A stretch of 57,287 bases of DNA from Cytophagia bacterium (GTDB lineage Bacteria; Bacteroidota; Bacteroidia; Cytophagales; Spirosomataceae), in contig REAB01000073.1 in assembly GCA_004293645.1 (NCBI GenBank), forward strand, positions 1 to 57,287, read 5' to 3'. The position numbers and the translations under genes are program-made. A model generated the notes under the pieces. It was not told where the DNA came from. It saw only the letters and a program-made list of their open reading frames with translations, and did no database searches. This document shows positions 35,205 through 44,090 of this stretch, piece by piece (the stretch's first letter is position 1; every line of letters starts with the position of its first letter).

Positions 35205-36347
35205 TTACCACAACCGCTTGGTGGCAATGGCGGCACCTTCGGCCATGGCGGCTAATTTGGCGTAAACGATGTCTTCGTCCACCGACCCAAACCCCGCAAA
35301 AGTCGAAAACCCGCAATCAGTGCCAGCAATGACGCGCTCGCGGCCTACAATGTTGGCGAAGGTTTCGATGCGTTGGGCTACGAGTTCTGGGTGTTCAATA
35401 AAGTTAGTAGTTGAATCTAAAACACCTGGAATCAAGATTTTATCATCGGGAATTTTGGTATCTCTAAACACCGTCCATTCGTGGGCGTGGCGTGGATTGG
35501 CAGTTTCAAAGAGTAATCCTTGGGGCTTGGCTCTGAGGGCAATTGGCAACACCATACTCATCGGAGCATCGTGGTGGTGTGGACCTTCGTAGTTGCCAAA
35601 ACAAACGTGCATTCGCACTCTGTCGGCGGGAATATTCCGCAGGGAGTGGTTCAAAACCTCAATATGCTGGTTGGCCAAACGCACGTAATCTTCGTCCGTT
35701 TCGTGCTTAAACATCATGTGTTTGCCCAGCCCAATGTCGGGCGAATCTAACTGCAACACAAAGCCCGCCGCCACAATGGCCTCATACTCAGGGCGCATGG
35801 CTTCGGCGAGGGCTTCCAAATATTCGTCTTTGGTTTTGTAGTGATTGTTGGGCAAAAACAAGGCAATGACTCCTGGCGAAGCGGCATTCATAAAAGTATC
35901 AAATGGCCGATGGGCGGCGATGGCGGCGTTGAAATTGGCCACGTCGTCTTCGAGCGGAATGGTACTTTTTACTTCTATTTTTCCAACGCAACACGGGCGC
36001 GAATAAGTCGGTGTGCCGCCTCCTTTTGATGCTCGCTGCATAAAACCTGGAAAATCTTCCAAATCGCTCGGTGGGTTGCGGGGGCTGTCGCCTTCAAAAC
36101 CCGTAATGCGGTCTTTGATGTAGGTAGAATAGCTAATTTTGCTCATCTCGCCATCGCTCACAATATCCACGCGGGATTTTACCTGTCTGGCCACCACGTC
36201 ATCTACGGCTTTTTTGATGGTGGCGTTAAAAAGCTCATTATCAACATCTTCGTTGCGTTCTTTGGCAAAAACCAAATCGGTAACGGCTTTTGAGCGGGGC
36301 AAACTGCCCACGTGGGTGGTTAAAATTCGGTCGGTACTGGTTAGCAT
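35205..36347 (-). CDS. MetE C-terminal-like / epoxyalkane-CoM-transferase-like protein
   Basis: A 380-residue protein of the cobalamin-independent methionine synthase II family, a single TIM barrel about half the length of true MetE. The zinc ligands line up: His247 and Cys249 in VRMHVCFG, Glu281 in LLFETANP and Cys345 in GTDCGF. N-terminal TTHVGSLPRS is typical. Members of this short family transfer thiols or alkyl groups, the best known being epoxyalkane:coenzyme M transferase. Methionine synthesis is unlikely because the N-terminal domain is absent and the neighbours are catabolic. It begins 6 nt after the double-SnoaL gene. Confidence 0.85.
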   Translation of the reverse strand: MLTSTDRILTTHVGSLPRSKAVTDLVFAKERNEDVDNELFNATIKKAVDDVVARQVKSRVDIVSDGEMSKISYSTYIKDRITGFEGDSPRNPPSDLEDFPGFMQRASKGGGTPTYSRPCCVGKIEVKSTIPLEDDVANFNAAIAAHRPFDTFMNAASPGVIALFLPNNHYKTKDEYLEALAEAMRPEYEAIVAAGFVLQLDSPDIGLGKHMMFKHETDEDYVRLANQHIEVLNHSLRNIPADRVRMHVCFGNYEGPHHHDAPMSMVLPIALRAKPQGLLFETANPRHAHEWTVFRDTKIPDDKILIPGVLDSTTNFIEHPELVAQRIETFANIVGRERVIAGTDCGFSTFAGFGSVDEDIVYAKLAAMAEGAAIATKRLW

Positions 36348-36353
36348 AAGATA

Positions 36354-37373
36354 TTATGTTGTTCGGTTTATTTTTTTCATTCTTCCCAATACGTCCAAGC
36401 CTTGTTCAAAAAGGTAATGGAGCAGGTCAATAAATACCCAGTTTTCGGACAGCTTATCACCCTCGCGGCGGTAAATATCCACAATACGCATAGGAGCGTG
36501 CTTATCGCTGGCAGGCAAACCCAAAAAACCGCCCTTGTTGCGGTTGTTGAGGTTGGGCCAACCAAAAAATCCGCAATAATTTCCTTCGGCAACATTGGCC
36601 ACGTGGCCGTTAAAAATTTTGTCGGTTAGGTTTTCTCGAAATGGATACTGGTGTTGCTGTTGATAACGACCAATGGTGTAAGAAGCCCCAATACCCGTGG
36701 GGCCATACCAAATCATGTCGTGGTGCCAAGTGCGTGCCAAGTATTCGGGGGGGCAGTGGTCGAGTCCAGTGCGGTTCAGCTCGGTTAAATCGGCTACCAT
36801 TTTGGCTACCAAACCAGTGGTTGTAGCAGCTTCGGCGGGGTTTTGAGTCTCAAACAGCAAGCCGTCGTGGGTGCGCGGGCCAGGGTACATAAACGCCGCA
36901 CCCGTCATGGGTGGTAGCGGATAGTGCCCCACTTGGTGCATCACACTCAAAATATCGCAGAACAAGGCCGTTTCGGCTATTTTCCCATCAGCAGTAATGC
37001 GGTTAAATTCGGCGTAGCGAAGAAAAACCATTTTGCCCGTGGCAGGAATCCCAAGCCAGTTTTGGTCAAAAAGCCCCAAAAAATTACCCATGCTAACCAC
37101 CCACTGAGTTTGGCCGCCATCGCACTCGTTGGCTCCCGCAAAAAATATATCTTCGCGCCGCTGCACGGGCGAAAAAGCCGCTCTAAAAGGCTTCCAAAAG
37201 GTTTCTACCACAGCTGCTGCCCCGTGCTGCTCGTAAAAAGGGTGCATACCGCGCCAGTGGTAATGGGGAGTGGTATATTGTTGTAGTAAGGTTGTCAAAT
37301 CGGCATCGGCGGCGCGGTCGAATGCGGCATAAAAATTTTGTACTACCTGTTTTGCTTCTTGAAAATCGTGCAT
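36354..37373 (-). CDS. Tandem SnoaL-like (NTF2-fold) protein, 339 aa
   Basis: Two SnoaL-like polyketide-cyclase folds in one chain: about 1-165 (starting QEAKQVVQNFYAAFD, ending RYAEFNRITADGKIAETALFCDI) and about 190-325 (starting MVADLTELNRTGLDH, ending EGDKLSENWVFIDLLHYLFEQG). SnoaL-like folds serve as cyclases, isomerases or hydratases, so the reaction cannot be named. It lies 6 nt after the SDR gene and 6 nt before the MetE-like gene, deep inside the operon. A second, different double-SnoaL protein is encoded at 42134. Confidence 0.8.
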   Translation of the reverse strand: MHDFQEAKQVVQNFYAAFDRAADADLTTLLQQYTTPHYHWRGMHPFYEQHGAAAVVETFWKPFRAAFSPVQRREDIFFAGANECDGGQTQWVVSMGNFLGLFDQNWLGIPATGKMVFLRYAEFNRITADGKIAETALFCDILSVMHQVGHYPLPPMTGAAFMYPGPRTHDGLLFETQNPAEAATTTGLVAKMVADLTELNRTGLDHCPPEYLARTWHHDMIWYGPTGIGASYTIGRYQQQHQYPFRENLTDKIFNGHVANVAEGNYCGFFGWPNLNNRNKGGFLGLPASDKHAPMRIVDIYRREGDKLSENWVFIDLLHYLFEQGLDVLGRMKKINRTT

Positions 37374-37379
37374 TTGGTT

Positions 37380-38132
37380 TCAGTTTAAAGGTCGTCCCCC
37401 GTCCACGGGAAAAACGCAGCCTGTTGAAAAAGTAAAACTTTCGGCAATGGCCAATACGGCCTTGGCCACGTCGTCGGCCATGGCAATACGCCCCAAAGGT
37501 GTTTTACTTTTTTGTTCTTCTAAATAGCTTTCGGGCAGTGCCTGCGCGTACTCGCCCAGCACCCACCCAGGCGACAGCGACACCACCCGAACGGCAGGTG
37601 CTAAAGCGCGTCCTAAGGAGCGGGTCAGGGAGTCGATGGCGGCTTTTGATGCACAATAGGCCACATTGCTACCCACCCCTGTACGCCCCGCAATAGACGA
37701 AATATTGACAATAACGGGGTTTTGGCCTTGTTTGAGCAATGGTAACATGGCCCGAATACAAGCAAACGCACCCCGAAAATTAACCTGCATAATTTTATCA
37801 ATCCAGTCGTCTTCTAAGCCCGCCAAATCATGATGCGGAACGGGTTTGGTAATGCCCGAATTATTGACCAAAATATCTAAATGTCCAAACCGTTCTTGCA
37901 CAAAGGCTGCCATTTGCGCCAATTGCTGGCTGTCAACAACCGACGCTTGAAACAGCGCGTGCTGGCCTGCCGCCAAGCTTTTGAGTACGGCTTCGGCCTT
38001 GCTGGCGTTGGTGTTGTAATTAACAACCACGTTATAGCCTGCTGCGGCCAAGTGCCTACATATTTCGGCTCCAATACCACCACTGCCACCCGTTACGAGC
38101 GCGGTTTTTTGCTGTTTGGGCGCTACAACCAT
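37380..38132 (-). CDS. SDR family oxidoreductase
   Basis: A 250-residue short-chain dehydrogenase/reductase of the classical FabG-like type: cofactor motif TGGSGGIG at about 13-20, NNSG (Ser for the usual Ala), catalytic Ser in IVNISSIAG and YCASKAA. Start at 38132 (MVVAPKQQKTALVTGG) is chosen because the upstream in-frame extension has no SDR content and runs far into the symporter gene; even so the genes overlap by 10 nt. The cofactor-region Asn in VVVNYN suggests NADP(H) preference. Substrate is probably the alcohol or keto form handled by this operon. Confidence 0.9.
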   Translation of the reverse strand: MVVAPKQQKTALVTGGSGGIGAEICRHLAAAGYNVVVNYNTNASKAEAVLKSLAAGQHALFQASVVDSQQLAQMAAFVQERFGHLDILVNNSGITKPVPHHDLAGLEDDWIDKIMQVNFRGAFACIRAMLPLLKQGQNPVIVNISSIAGRTGVGSNVAYCASKAAIDSLTRSLGRALAPAVRVVSLSPGWVLGEYAQALPESYLEEQKSKTPLGRIAMADDVAKAVLAIAESFTFSTGCVFPVDGGRPLN

Positions 38133-39733
38133 GTTTGTAAACCAATTAAAAAGGCCAAAGTAAGCCCAAAAAAAGCCAACAAATAATAGAGTTGAGGATC
38201 TACTTTGCCAGGCACTAAATACCAACCCTCCTGTTTTTCGGGTAGCCCGCGTTCTTTGAACATTCGTTTTTGGCCTGGAATAGAATATTCTGACCATTCT
38301 GGCTGGCGGCCTGTCCACAAAATACTCAGTGGTATAGCAACGCCAACATTAACAATAGTGCCAATCAGACAATACCATGGCCAAGAAATAGACGTAGTGA
38401 TGGCAACGACCCAAACAGTCAATAAGCCTGCCACAACTCCTACCAACAAGCCTTTTTGAGTGGTGTGTTTGGAGAAAAAACCCAGCCCAAACATACTCAA
38501 CTTAGCCGCCACAAAAAACGAACCTATTTTGGTCAATAATTCCAAAATAGAGTTATTGGCAAGGGTTGAATACATGATAGCGGGTATGATAATGAAAAGC
38601 CCCCAAGAAGCCGTAAAAATGCGCGATAGTCGCAGATTGTAGGCGGGAGTTTGGGGCGTAGAAACGAATTTTTGGTAAAAATCTACCAAAGTAACAGTAG
38701 AGAGAGAGTTGTAGGCCGAAGCAAGGCTCGACATACTGGCCGACATAATGGCCGCTGCAACAATACCCATCAACCCAGGCAACCCGTAGTTGGCCGCAAA
38801 TTGCAGGATAATCATGTTGTCGTTTTCAAACTGCTTTCCTCCATAATAATGATAAAAAAGTGTGCCGAGCGAAACAAACAAGAAATAGATAAAAAAGCCC
38901 GCAAAACCAATGATAAGAAACGATTTTTTGGCATCGCCAATGCTCCGCGCTGTGAGGGTGCGTTGTACCATCATTTGGTTGGTACCACAAACTGTAATAT
39001 GGTAGAGCGTCATGGCTACCACGCCCGCCCAAACCGAAGTGGCATCGCTAAAATCCAAGCCCCATTTCAAAGGATTGATTTTGCCCATCGTTTTTAGTTC
39101 GGCAATGGTTTCGGCGAGCGGCAAAGGCAACTTTGTGAGCAAGGTGTACATAATAATACCTGCCCCCGACACAAAAATAACCGCCTGTACCAACTCTATC
39201 CAAATAATGGCCGCAATGCCTCCCATAATGGTGTAGGTGAGGGCTATGAGCGTAACAATAAAAATGCAGGGAATAACCGATATGCCAGTTATGAAGCTGA
39301 TAACCAACGAAGTACCATACAAAACTGCCGCCGACGAAAGCGCTTGGGTAACCAAAAAAACACCCGAAATAGTAAGGCGCGAAGCACTACCAAACCGCTT
39401 TTCTAAGTAATCATAAATGGAAATAACGCCACTATTGTAGAAAAATGGAAAGAAAAAGGTAACCACCACAAAAATAACGATGGGGTAATTGATGTGTATA
39501 ATAATGACCGACATTCCAGCTTTGTAAGCCCAAGCGGGTGCGCCTAAAAACGTCATGGCACTGACATAAGCAGCCACCACCGACACCCCAATAACCCACC
39601 ACGGTATGGCAGAATGGCCCTTATAAAAATCTTCGGCAGTACTTACATTGCGGCTAATAAAATAACCCATTGCAAGAAATACCGTAAAAACTACAATGAC
39701 AATTGTCCAGTTGAGCACACCAAATTCAGCCAT
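38123..39733 (-). CDS. Sodium:solute symporter family transporter
   Basis: A 536-residue SSS-family permease with about thirteen spans. Typical segments: WWVIGVSVVAAYVSAMTFLG near residues 45-64 (first core helix with the sodium site region), IYDYLEKRFG at about 102-111, the GGIAAIIWIELVQA helix and SMSSLASAYNSLSTV near 325-340. It should import an organic solute with Na+. Its place between the HisD-like gene and the SDR gene makes the transported solute the likely substrate of this operon. Overlaps the SDR by 10 nt. Confidence 0.92.
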   Translation of the reverse strand: MAEFGVLNWTIVIVVFTVFLAMGYFISRNVSTAEDFYKGHSAIPWWVIGVSVVAAYVSAMTFLGAPAWAYKAGMSVIIIHINYPIVIFVVVTFFFPFFYNSGVISIYDYLEKRFGSASRLTISGVFLVTQALSSAAVLYGTSLVISFITGISVIPCIFIVTLIALTYTIMGGIAAIIWIELVQAVIFVSGAGIIMYTLLTKLPLPLAETIAELKTMGKINPLKWGLDFSDATSVWAGVVAMTLYHITVCGTNQMMVQRTLTARSIGDAKKSFLIIGFAGFFIYFLFVSLGTLFYHYYGGKQFENDNMIILQFAANYGLPGLMGIVAAAIMSASMSSLASAYNSLSTVTLVDFYQKFVSTPQTPAYNLRLSRIFTASWGLFIIIPAIMYSTLANNSILELLTKIGSFFVAAKLSMFGLGFFSKHTTQKGLLVGVVAGLLTVWVVAITTSISWPWYCLIGTIVNVGVAIPLSILWTGRQPEWSEYSIPGQKRMFKERGLPEKQEGWYLVPGKVDPQLYYLLAFFGLTLAFLIGLQTWL

Positions 39734-39788
39734 TTTACAAAAATGTTAGGGTTTATGAATCGCTTTTTACAAAAACACTTGCCATTAC

Positions 39789-41087
39789 TTATTTTTTCAG
39801 TCGCCTCACTCGAATATCGGCTTGCTCTTGGTGGCCAGCAAAATGCTCCAAAGCGCACAAGCGAGAGCAATATTCGCCTATCAAAACACTGGCTTCGTCG
39901 GTCAAGATGCGTTGGTAGCTGTGGGTTTTGATAAACTTGCCTACCCACAAGCCGCCCGTGTAGCGGCCTGCGCCTTTGGTGGGCAAAGTGTGGTTGGTGC
40001 CAATTACTTTGTCGCCATAACTCACATTGGTACGCGCGCCCAAAAACAATGCGCCGTAATTGGTCATATTCTCAAAAAAATAATCGTCGTCGTCGGTCAT
40101 TATTTGCACATGTTCGCTACAAATTCGCTCGGATTCTTGGAGCATTTCTTGTTTGGTATCGCACAAAATAATTTCGCCATAATCTTGCCACGACACGCGA
40201 GCCACGTCGCGCGTAGCCAATCGTGCCAGCACATTTTCGATTTGGGCCGGTAGTTCATTGGCTATTTTGGGACTGTTGGTAATACACACCGCAGGCGAGT
40301 TGGGGCCGTGTTCGGCTTGGCCGAGCAAGTCCACCGCCACCAGTTCGGCATCTACGGTATCGTCGCAAATAACCATGGTTTCGGTGGGGCCGGCCAACAA
40401 ATCTATGCCCACACGTCCAAACAACTGCCTTTTGGCTTCGGCTACGTAAGCATTGCCTGGACCAACGAGCATATCTACGGCTTCTACTTTGTCATTTTGA
40501 CCTTCGGCGGGTGCGCCCAATGCCATCAAAGCCACCGCCTGAATTCCCCCCAACACGTATATTTCGTCGGCCCCTGCCAAGGCTTGGGCGGCCACAATAG
40601 CAGCGGCGGGTTGGCCTTCGTAAGGCGGGGCGCAAGCTATAACGTGCTTCACACCAGCCACTTTGGCCGTCAAAACGCCCATGTGGGCCGATGCCAAAAG
40701 CGGGTATTTGCCACCAGGCACATAAGCACCTACTTTGTTGATGGGAATGTTTTTGTGTCCCAAAATCACCCCAGGAATGGTTTCTACTTCTACATCGCGC
40801 AGGCCGAGCATCTGGATTTGGGCAAAACGACGAATCTGCGCTTGGGCAAATTTGATGTCTTCGATGGCTTGTTCGGGAAGGCTGTCTATGCAGGCTTGAA
40901 TTTGGGCGGGTGTAAGTTTAAATGCCGCTGGATTCCATTTGTCAAACTTCTGGCTGTACTCCCGAATGGCCGCCCAACCGCGCTGCTCAATATCGGCCAA
41001 AATGTGTTCTACGGTTTGTGCTACCTGGCGGTCTATGTCTCGCTTTTCTTCGGTGGGCTTGCCTGTTTTAATATATTGAATGGCCAT
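39789..41087 (-). CDS. Histidinol-dehydrogenase-like NAD-dependent dehydrogenase
   Basis: A 432-residue HisD-superfamily enzyme. Zinc ligands Gln257, His260, Asp359 and His419 and the catalytic pair Glu325-His326 are all present, so a two-step alcohol-to-acid oxidation is chemically possible. The blocks [21 protein letters not shown] (106-129) and [21 protein letters not shown] are those of the branch that includes sulfopropanediol 3-dehydrogenase (HpsN) rather than biosynthetic HisD, and no other histidine gene is near. The substrate is therefore probably a diol or amino alcohol, not histidinol. Lies 12 nt after the cupin gene. Confidence 0.85.
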   Translation of the reverse strand: MAIQYIKTGKPTEEKRDIDRQVAQTVEHILADIEQRGWAAIREYSQKFDKWNPAAFKLTPAQIQACIDSLPEQAIEDIKFAQAQIRRFAQIQMLGLRDVEVETIPGVILGHKNIPINKVGAYVPGGKYPLLASAHMGVLTAKVAGVKHVIACAPPYEGQPAAAIVAAQALAGADEIYVLGGIQAVALMALGAPAEGQNDKVEAVDMLVGPGNAYVAEAKRQLFGRVGIDLLAGPTETMVICDDTVDAELVAVDLLGQAEHGPNSPAVCITNSPKIANELPAQIENVLARLATRDVARVSWQDYGEIILCDTKQEMLQESERICSEHVQIMTDDDDYFFENMTNYGALFLGARTNVSYGDKVIGTNHTLPTKGAGRYTGGLWVGKFIKTHSYQRILTDEASVLIGEYCSRLCALEHFAGHQEQADIRVRRLKK

Positions 41088-41099
41088 TTTTGAAATAAT

Positions 41100-42119
41100 T
41101 TATGCGTTTAAGGTTGGGTTTTGGGGATAATCTCCGCCTACTACAAAATAAGCAAAGCCCGCGTTTTTGGGCGAAATACTGCGAACCGCCCCTTTTGGAA
41201 ATGATATAATGTCGCCACTTTTCATGATTGTTTGTAAAGTTTCGCCGTTGTGCTGGCAACTTACTTCAAACTCGCCTCGGTTTACGAGCATTACCTCTAC
41301 TTCGTCGCGGCTGTATGTGCCTGTGTGGCCTTCGCTGGCGGCTTTGAGGCCATATACATTGAACTGGTCGCCGTTGTGGTCGCCAGGTTTTACCTGAAAA
41401 AGATGCCCAACGCTGTCTTCTGGACCAATCACGTCCACCCAAAACATAGTGTCAGGTGTTTTGTTGGGAAACCCGCCATACGGCGACGGCACGTAGTCAG
41501 GTAGTTTACCCACGTGTTTGGCCATTTCTTGGGGCGTATATTGGTCAAAGGTTTGGAGTTCTTCGGTGGTGAGCGTGGCTTTGGGTTTGATGCCGTCGGG
41601 AATGACTTCGCCAATGGTTGTGTCCACCAATTTACCATTTTCCAATAAAACCAAACCATGCCCTTTTGCTTCCTCAATCACTCTTGGTAGCCAAACGACA
41701 CCGCCGCCCGCATCGTCGTGGCCGAGTATGGAGAATATCATGCCGTACTCATTGCCCACATTCTCAAAACCCCGAAACATATTGGTGGGCAGCGAAATAA
41801 TGTCGCCTGGGTATAAAATGGCCTCGTTGGCGCAGTCGTTGTTCCAATAAAACCGCCACGTGCTGCTGTACACCATAAAAACTTCTGCCGTAAAATGAGA
41901 ATGAGGCGAGTTTTTGATGTGAGGAGGCTGCCCCGCCGCACCGATGCAAAAGCCGTGTTTTTCGGTGAGGTTTACTTTTTGGTGCTTGCTCTCCGACACG
42001 CCCCCGCCAATGATGCTGTAATTGTCTTTGAGGTGGCTGCCAGGCGTTTTGGCATCAATAAATGCCGCTTTGCAGGGTATAAGCTGCTCGTATCTAATGA
42101 GGCGTTGTTGTAAATTCAT
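41100..42119 (-). CDS. Bicupin domain protein
   Basis: A 339-residue protein with two cupin barrels. The first has the metal-site motif around NSPHSHFTAEVFMVYSS and PGDIISLPTNMFRGF; the second has GTYSRDEVEVMLVNRGEFEV and SGDIISFPKGAVRSI. Its metal ligands look complete only in the first barrel. Start at 42119 (MNLQQRLIRYEQ) is preferred; ATGs at 42131 and 42152 are also in frame but the latter would overlap the previous gene. Possible roles are isomerase or dioxygenase; none can be assigned. Lies 15 nt after the double-SnoaL gene. Confidence 0.82.
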   Translation of the reverse strand: MNLQQRLIRYEQLIPCKAAFIDAKTPGSHLKDNYSIIGGGVSESKHQKVNLTEKHGFCIGAAGQPPHIKNSPHSHFTAEVFMVYSSTWRFYWNNDCANEAILYPGDIISLPTNMFRGFENVGNEYGMIFSILGHDDAGGGVVWLPRVIEEAKGHGLVLLENGKLVDTTIGEVIPDGIKPKATLTTEELQTFDQYTPQEMAKHVGKLPDYVPSPYGGFPNKTPDTMFWVDVIGPEDSVGHLFQVKPGDHNGDQFNVYGLKAASEGHTGTYSRDEVEVMLVNRGEFEVSCQHNGETLQTIMKSGDIISFPKGAVRSISPKNAGFAYFVVGGDYPQNPTLNA

Positions 42120-42133
42120 ATTTTTGATCATTT

Positions 42134-43135
42134 TTAAGCGTGGATTTGGCACAGTAAATCGAAGCCGTCAAAAACCAGCCACTCTTCGGCTATTTTGCCA
42201 TCTTTAACCACAAAATGACTGATGCCCGGCAGCACGATTTGCTTACCAGTGGGCTGGCCAAAAAAGCCATTTCCCGTGTGTTGGCCTATTATTTTCCAAC
42301 GTGCGGCCACTTCGTAATCATCGCCTTTTTGGTTAGAAGTTATCCTTTCGAGGTGCACTTCGGCATTGGGAAAAGACGCAAAAAGGTGAGTAAGGTACGA
42401 ACTTATGTGGGTAGTAGTACTGAGGTCGTTGTTGCAAATGGCGTGGCAAACCGCCCACGGATGGTAGTACAGGCCAAGGTCGTCGAAGTGGCGGCTGGCC
42501 CATGTTTTCTCAAAAAGTGCCACCACCAAATCGGTAGCGGTATTGGGCGTGGCTGGTTGGGGGTTGGTTTCTCTTTGCACAGCCCCGTTTTTTGAAAAAT
42601 GGGCAAGCCCTCCCTTGTAACGTTTGTCTTGTTTGGCCATTTGCACGGGGTCAAAACCCAATTGCTGCACCAAATGCAGGTTGTCGCGCACAAGCCATTC
42701 TTCCACAATTTTATTTTCTACCACCACACAGTCGGCGATGGTTCTAAAAAACATTTTTTTGCCCGTTGCTTTGCCAAAAACAGTGTCGCCCAAATTGGTA
42801 GCCGTAGAGCCAATGCGGTGCGAAGAATAAAAAACGCGCTCGTTAGTCTGCGACCATATCACGGCTTCGCCCCCCATTTTACGGTCGGGAAACGACGCGA
42901 GCGTTTTGAGCGTTCCTGTGATGACGGCATCAATACCATGCGTAGTACCAGCCCCCGAATGAACGGGAATGTCGGTGCCATAAGTGTCATAAATCACCCA
43001 AATGGCGCGTTGTTCCCAAATTTCTTCGGTAATTTTAAGAATATAATCTACGATGTTCAAGTACTTTTTGTCAAACCCAGGAAGGTGCTGTTGCCTGCCA
43101 TTGAGCTGATAATCTGTTTGTTCTGTAAAAACCAT
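42134..43135 (-). CDS. Tandem SnoaL-like (NTF2-fold) protein, 333 aa
   Basis: Two SnoaL-like folds: about 20-165 (IVDYILKITEEIWEQRAIWVIYDTYG ... DCVVVENKIVEEWLVRDN) and about 200-330 (DLVVALFEKTWASRHFDDLG ... SHFVVKDGKIAEEWLVFDG). Both halves end in the same K-I-(V/A)-E-E-W-L-V strand, showing internal duplication. Start at 43135 (MVFTEQTDYQLNG) is chosen because the 20-residue upstream extension overlaps the aldolase gene. Second gene of the operon, 13 nt after the aldolase. Confidence 0.8.
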   Translation of the reverse strand: MVFTEQTDYQLNGRQQHLPGFDKKYLNIVDYILKITEEIWEQRAIWVIYDTYGTDIPVHSGAGTTHGIDAVITGTLKTLASFPDRKMGGEAVIWSQTNERVFYSSHRIGSTATNLGDTVFGKATGKKMFFRTIADCVVVENKIVEEWLVRDNLHLVQQLGFDPVQMAKQDKRYKGGLAHFSKNGAVQRETNPQPATPNTATDLVVALFEKTWASRHFDDLGLYYHPWAVCHAICNNDLSTTTHISSYLTHLFASFPNAEVHLERITSNQKGDDYEVAARWKIIGQHTGNGFFGQPTGKQIVLPGISHFVVKDGKIAEEWLVFDGFDLLCQIHA

Positions 43136-43148
43136 TTTGTTAGACTTT

Positions 43149-43910
43149 TTATAACTGACGTATTTCTGAGACCGTTTTGTTGATATACTCCCCAAACATC
43201 ATGCTATCGGATTTGAGGGCAATAAACCGAAACCCCTGCTCTTTTCGTTTTTTGGCATCTTCCAAGGTGGCGCACCAAATCCCCGCAATGATGCCGTGCT
43301 TTTGGCAACTTGCCAGTACTTTTTCAATGGCTGCCTCAAAAGCCTCCGACTGCCCTGCGTGGGTGGCTTTGCCAGTGTAAGCCAATTTCAAATCGCCCGA
43401 ACCCACAAAAATGCCATCAAGGCCAGCTACCGCGTTTATTTCATCAATGTTTTGCACCGACTCTTGGGTTTCTATCATGGCCAAAGTCAGTATTTCATCG
43501 TTGGCATGTTCACCGTAGTCGGCACCAGCATAGACCCGCGCACGGGTAGGCCCAAGGCTGCGATAGCCCACGGGCGGGTAGCGACAAGCCCCCACAAATG
43601 CCTCACATTCGGCGCGGGTATTGACCATGGGGCAAATAATGCCGTACGCGCCGCTGTCCAAGAGCCGCATGATGCCGCTGGGTTCGTTCCAAAGCGAACG
43701 GGCAAAAGGCACGGTATTGGTTGTTGAAATAGCCTGCATTATTTGCATGGCCGTTTCGAGGCTGTGGAGGCCGTGCTGCATATCCACCGTGAGGCAGTCC
43801 CAACCAGCATTGGCCATGAGTTCGGCGGTCCAAGTGTTCGGAATGTGCAGCCAACCGCTCAAAGCAGTTTCGCCGTTGGCAAGTATTTCTTTGATTTTGT
43901 TTTTCCGCAT
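43149..43910 (-). CDS. HpcH/HpaI-family class II aldolase
   Basis: A 253-residue aldolase of the HpcH/HpaI family, which cleaves 4-hydroxy-2-oxo acids to pyruvate and an aldehyde. TIM-barrel signatures: WDCLTVDMQHGLHS at about 34-47, DSGAYGIICPMVNT, metal ligand Glu in LAMIETQESV and Asp in VGSGDLKLAY. The normal family motif GPxDLS is altered to GSGDLK. It is the first gene of the nine-gene operon and begins 50 nt downstream of copy B of the 83-bp element. It would supply pyruvate to central metabolism. Confidence 0.88.
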   Translation of the reverse strand: MRKNKIKEILANGETALSGWLHIPNTWTAELMANAGWDCLTVDMQHGLHSLETAMQIMQAISTTNTVPFARSLWNEPSGIMRLLDSGAYGIICPMVNTRAECEAFVGACRYPPVGYRSLGPTRARVYAGADYGEHANDEILTLAMIETQESVQNIDEINAVAGLDGIFVGSGDLKLAYTGKATHAGQSEAFEAAIEKVLASCQKHGIIAGIWCATLEDAKKRKEQGFRFIALKSDSMMFGEYINKTVSEIRQL

Positions 43911-43929
43911 AAGTGCTTGTGTAAAATTA

Positions 43930-43947
43930 GGCGGTTCGCCGCTGCGA
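43930..43947. repeat. GC-rich palindromic element before the aldolase operon
   Basis: GGCGGTTCGCCGCTGCGA lies between the 83-bp element B and the aldolase start codon. The same word family occurs at 732, 33384 and 51124. Confidence 0.55.
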
Positions 43948-43960
43948 TGATATTATTATT

Positions 43961-44043
43961 GGTGGAACGACTGATTTAATACGCTGAATAAAAGCATTTT
44001 AAGTAATATTCGTGCCACCAATTAAATATGCGTAACTACTTAT
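43961..44043 (-). repeat. 83-bp palindrome-ended element, copy B
   Basis: Read on the minus strand it starts ATAAGTAGTTACGCATATTT and ends TCGTTCCACC, 79/83 identical to copy A. The inner inverted repeats are imperfect here (two mismatches). It faces the aldolase operon in the same orientation as copy A faces the aminotransferase gene. Confidence 0.85.
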
Positions 44044-44090
44044 AAGTATGAACTTCGGTGAAACGTATAACACTAAACGTAAAAGTAGAT

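Noticed and set aside
35205..36347. True methionine synthase MetE
   Set aside because: Half the length of MetE, missing the N-terminal domain, and set in a catabolic operon.
39789..41087. Biosynthetic histidinol dehydrogenase as the main call
   Set aside because: No his genes nearby, and the sequence blocks are those of the catabolic HisD-like branch.
40308..41093. Plus-strand 261-codon frame opposite the HisD-like gene
   Set aside because: Shadow of the real gene; rich in Phe, Gly, His and Tyr without any family motif.
33262..44019. Composite transposon bounded by the two 83-bp elements
   Set aside because: The elements are inverted and 10.6 kb apart, but no transposase lies between them and each sits upstream of a gene in the same relative orientation; a control role or simple MITE copies explain them better.
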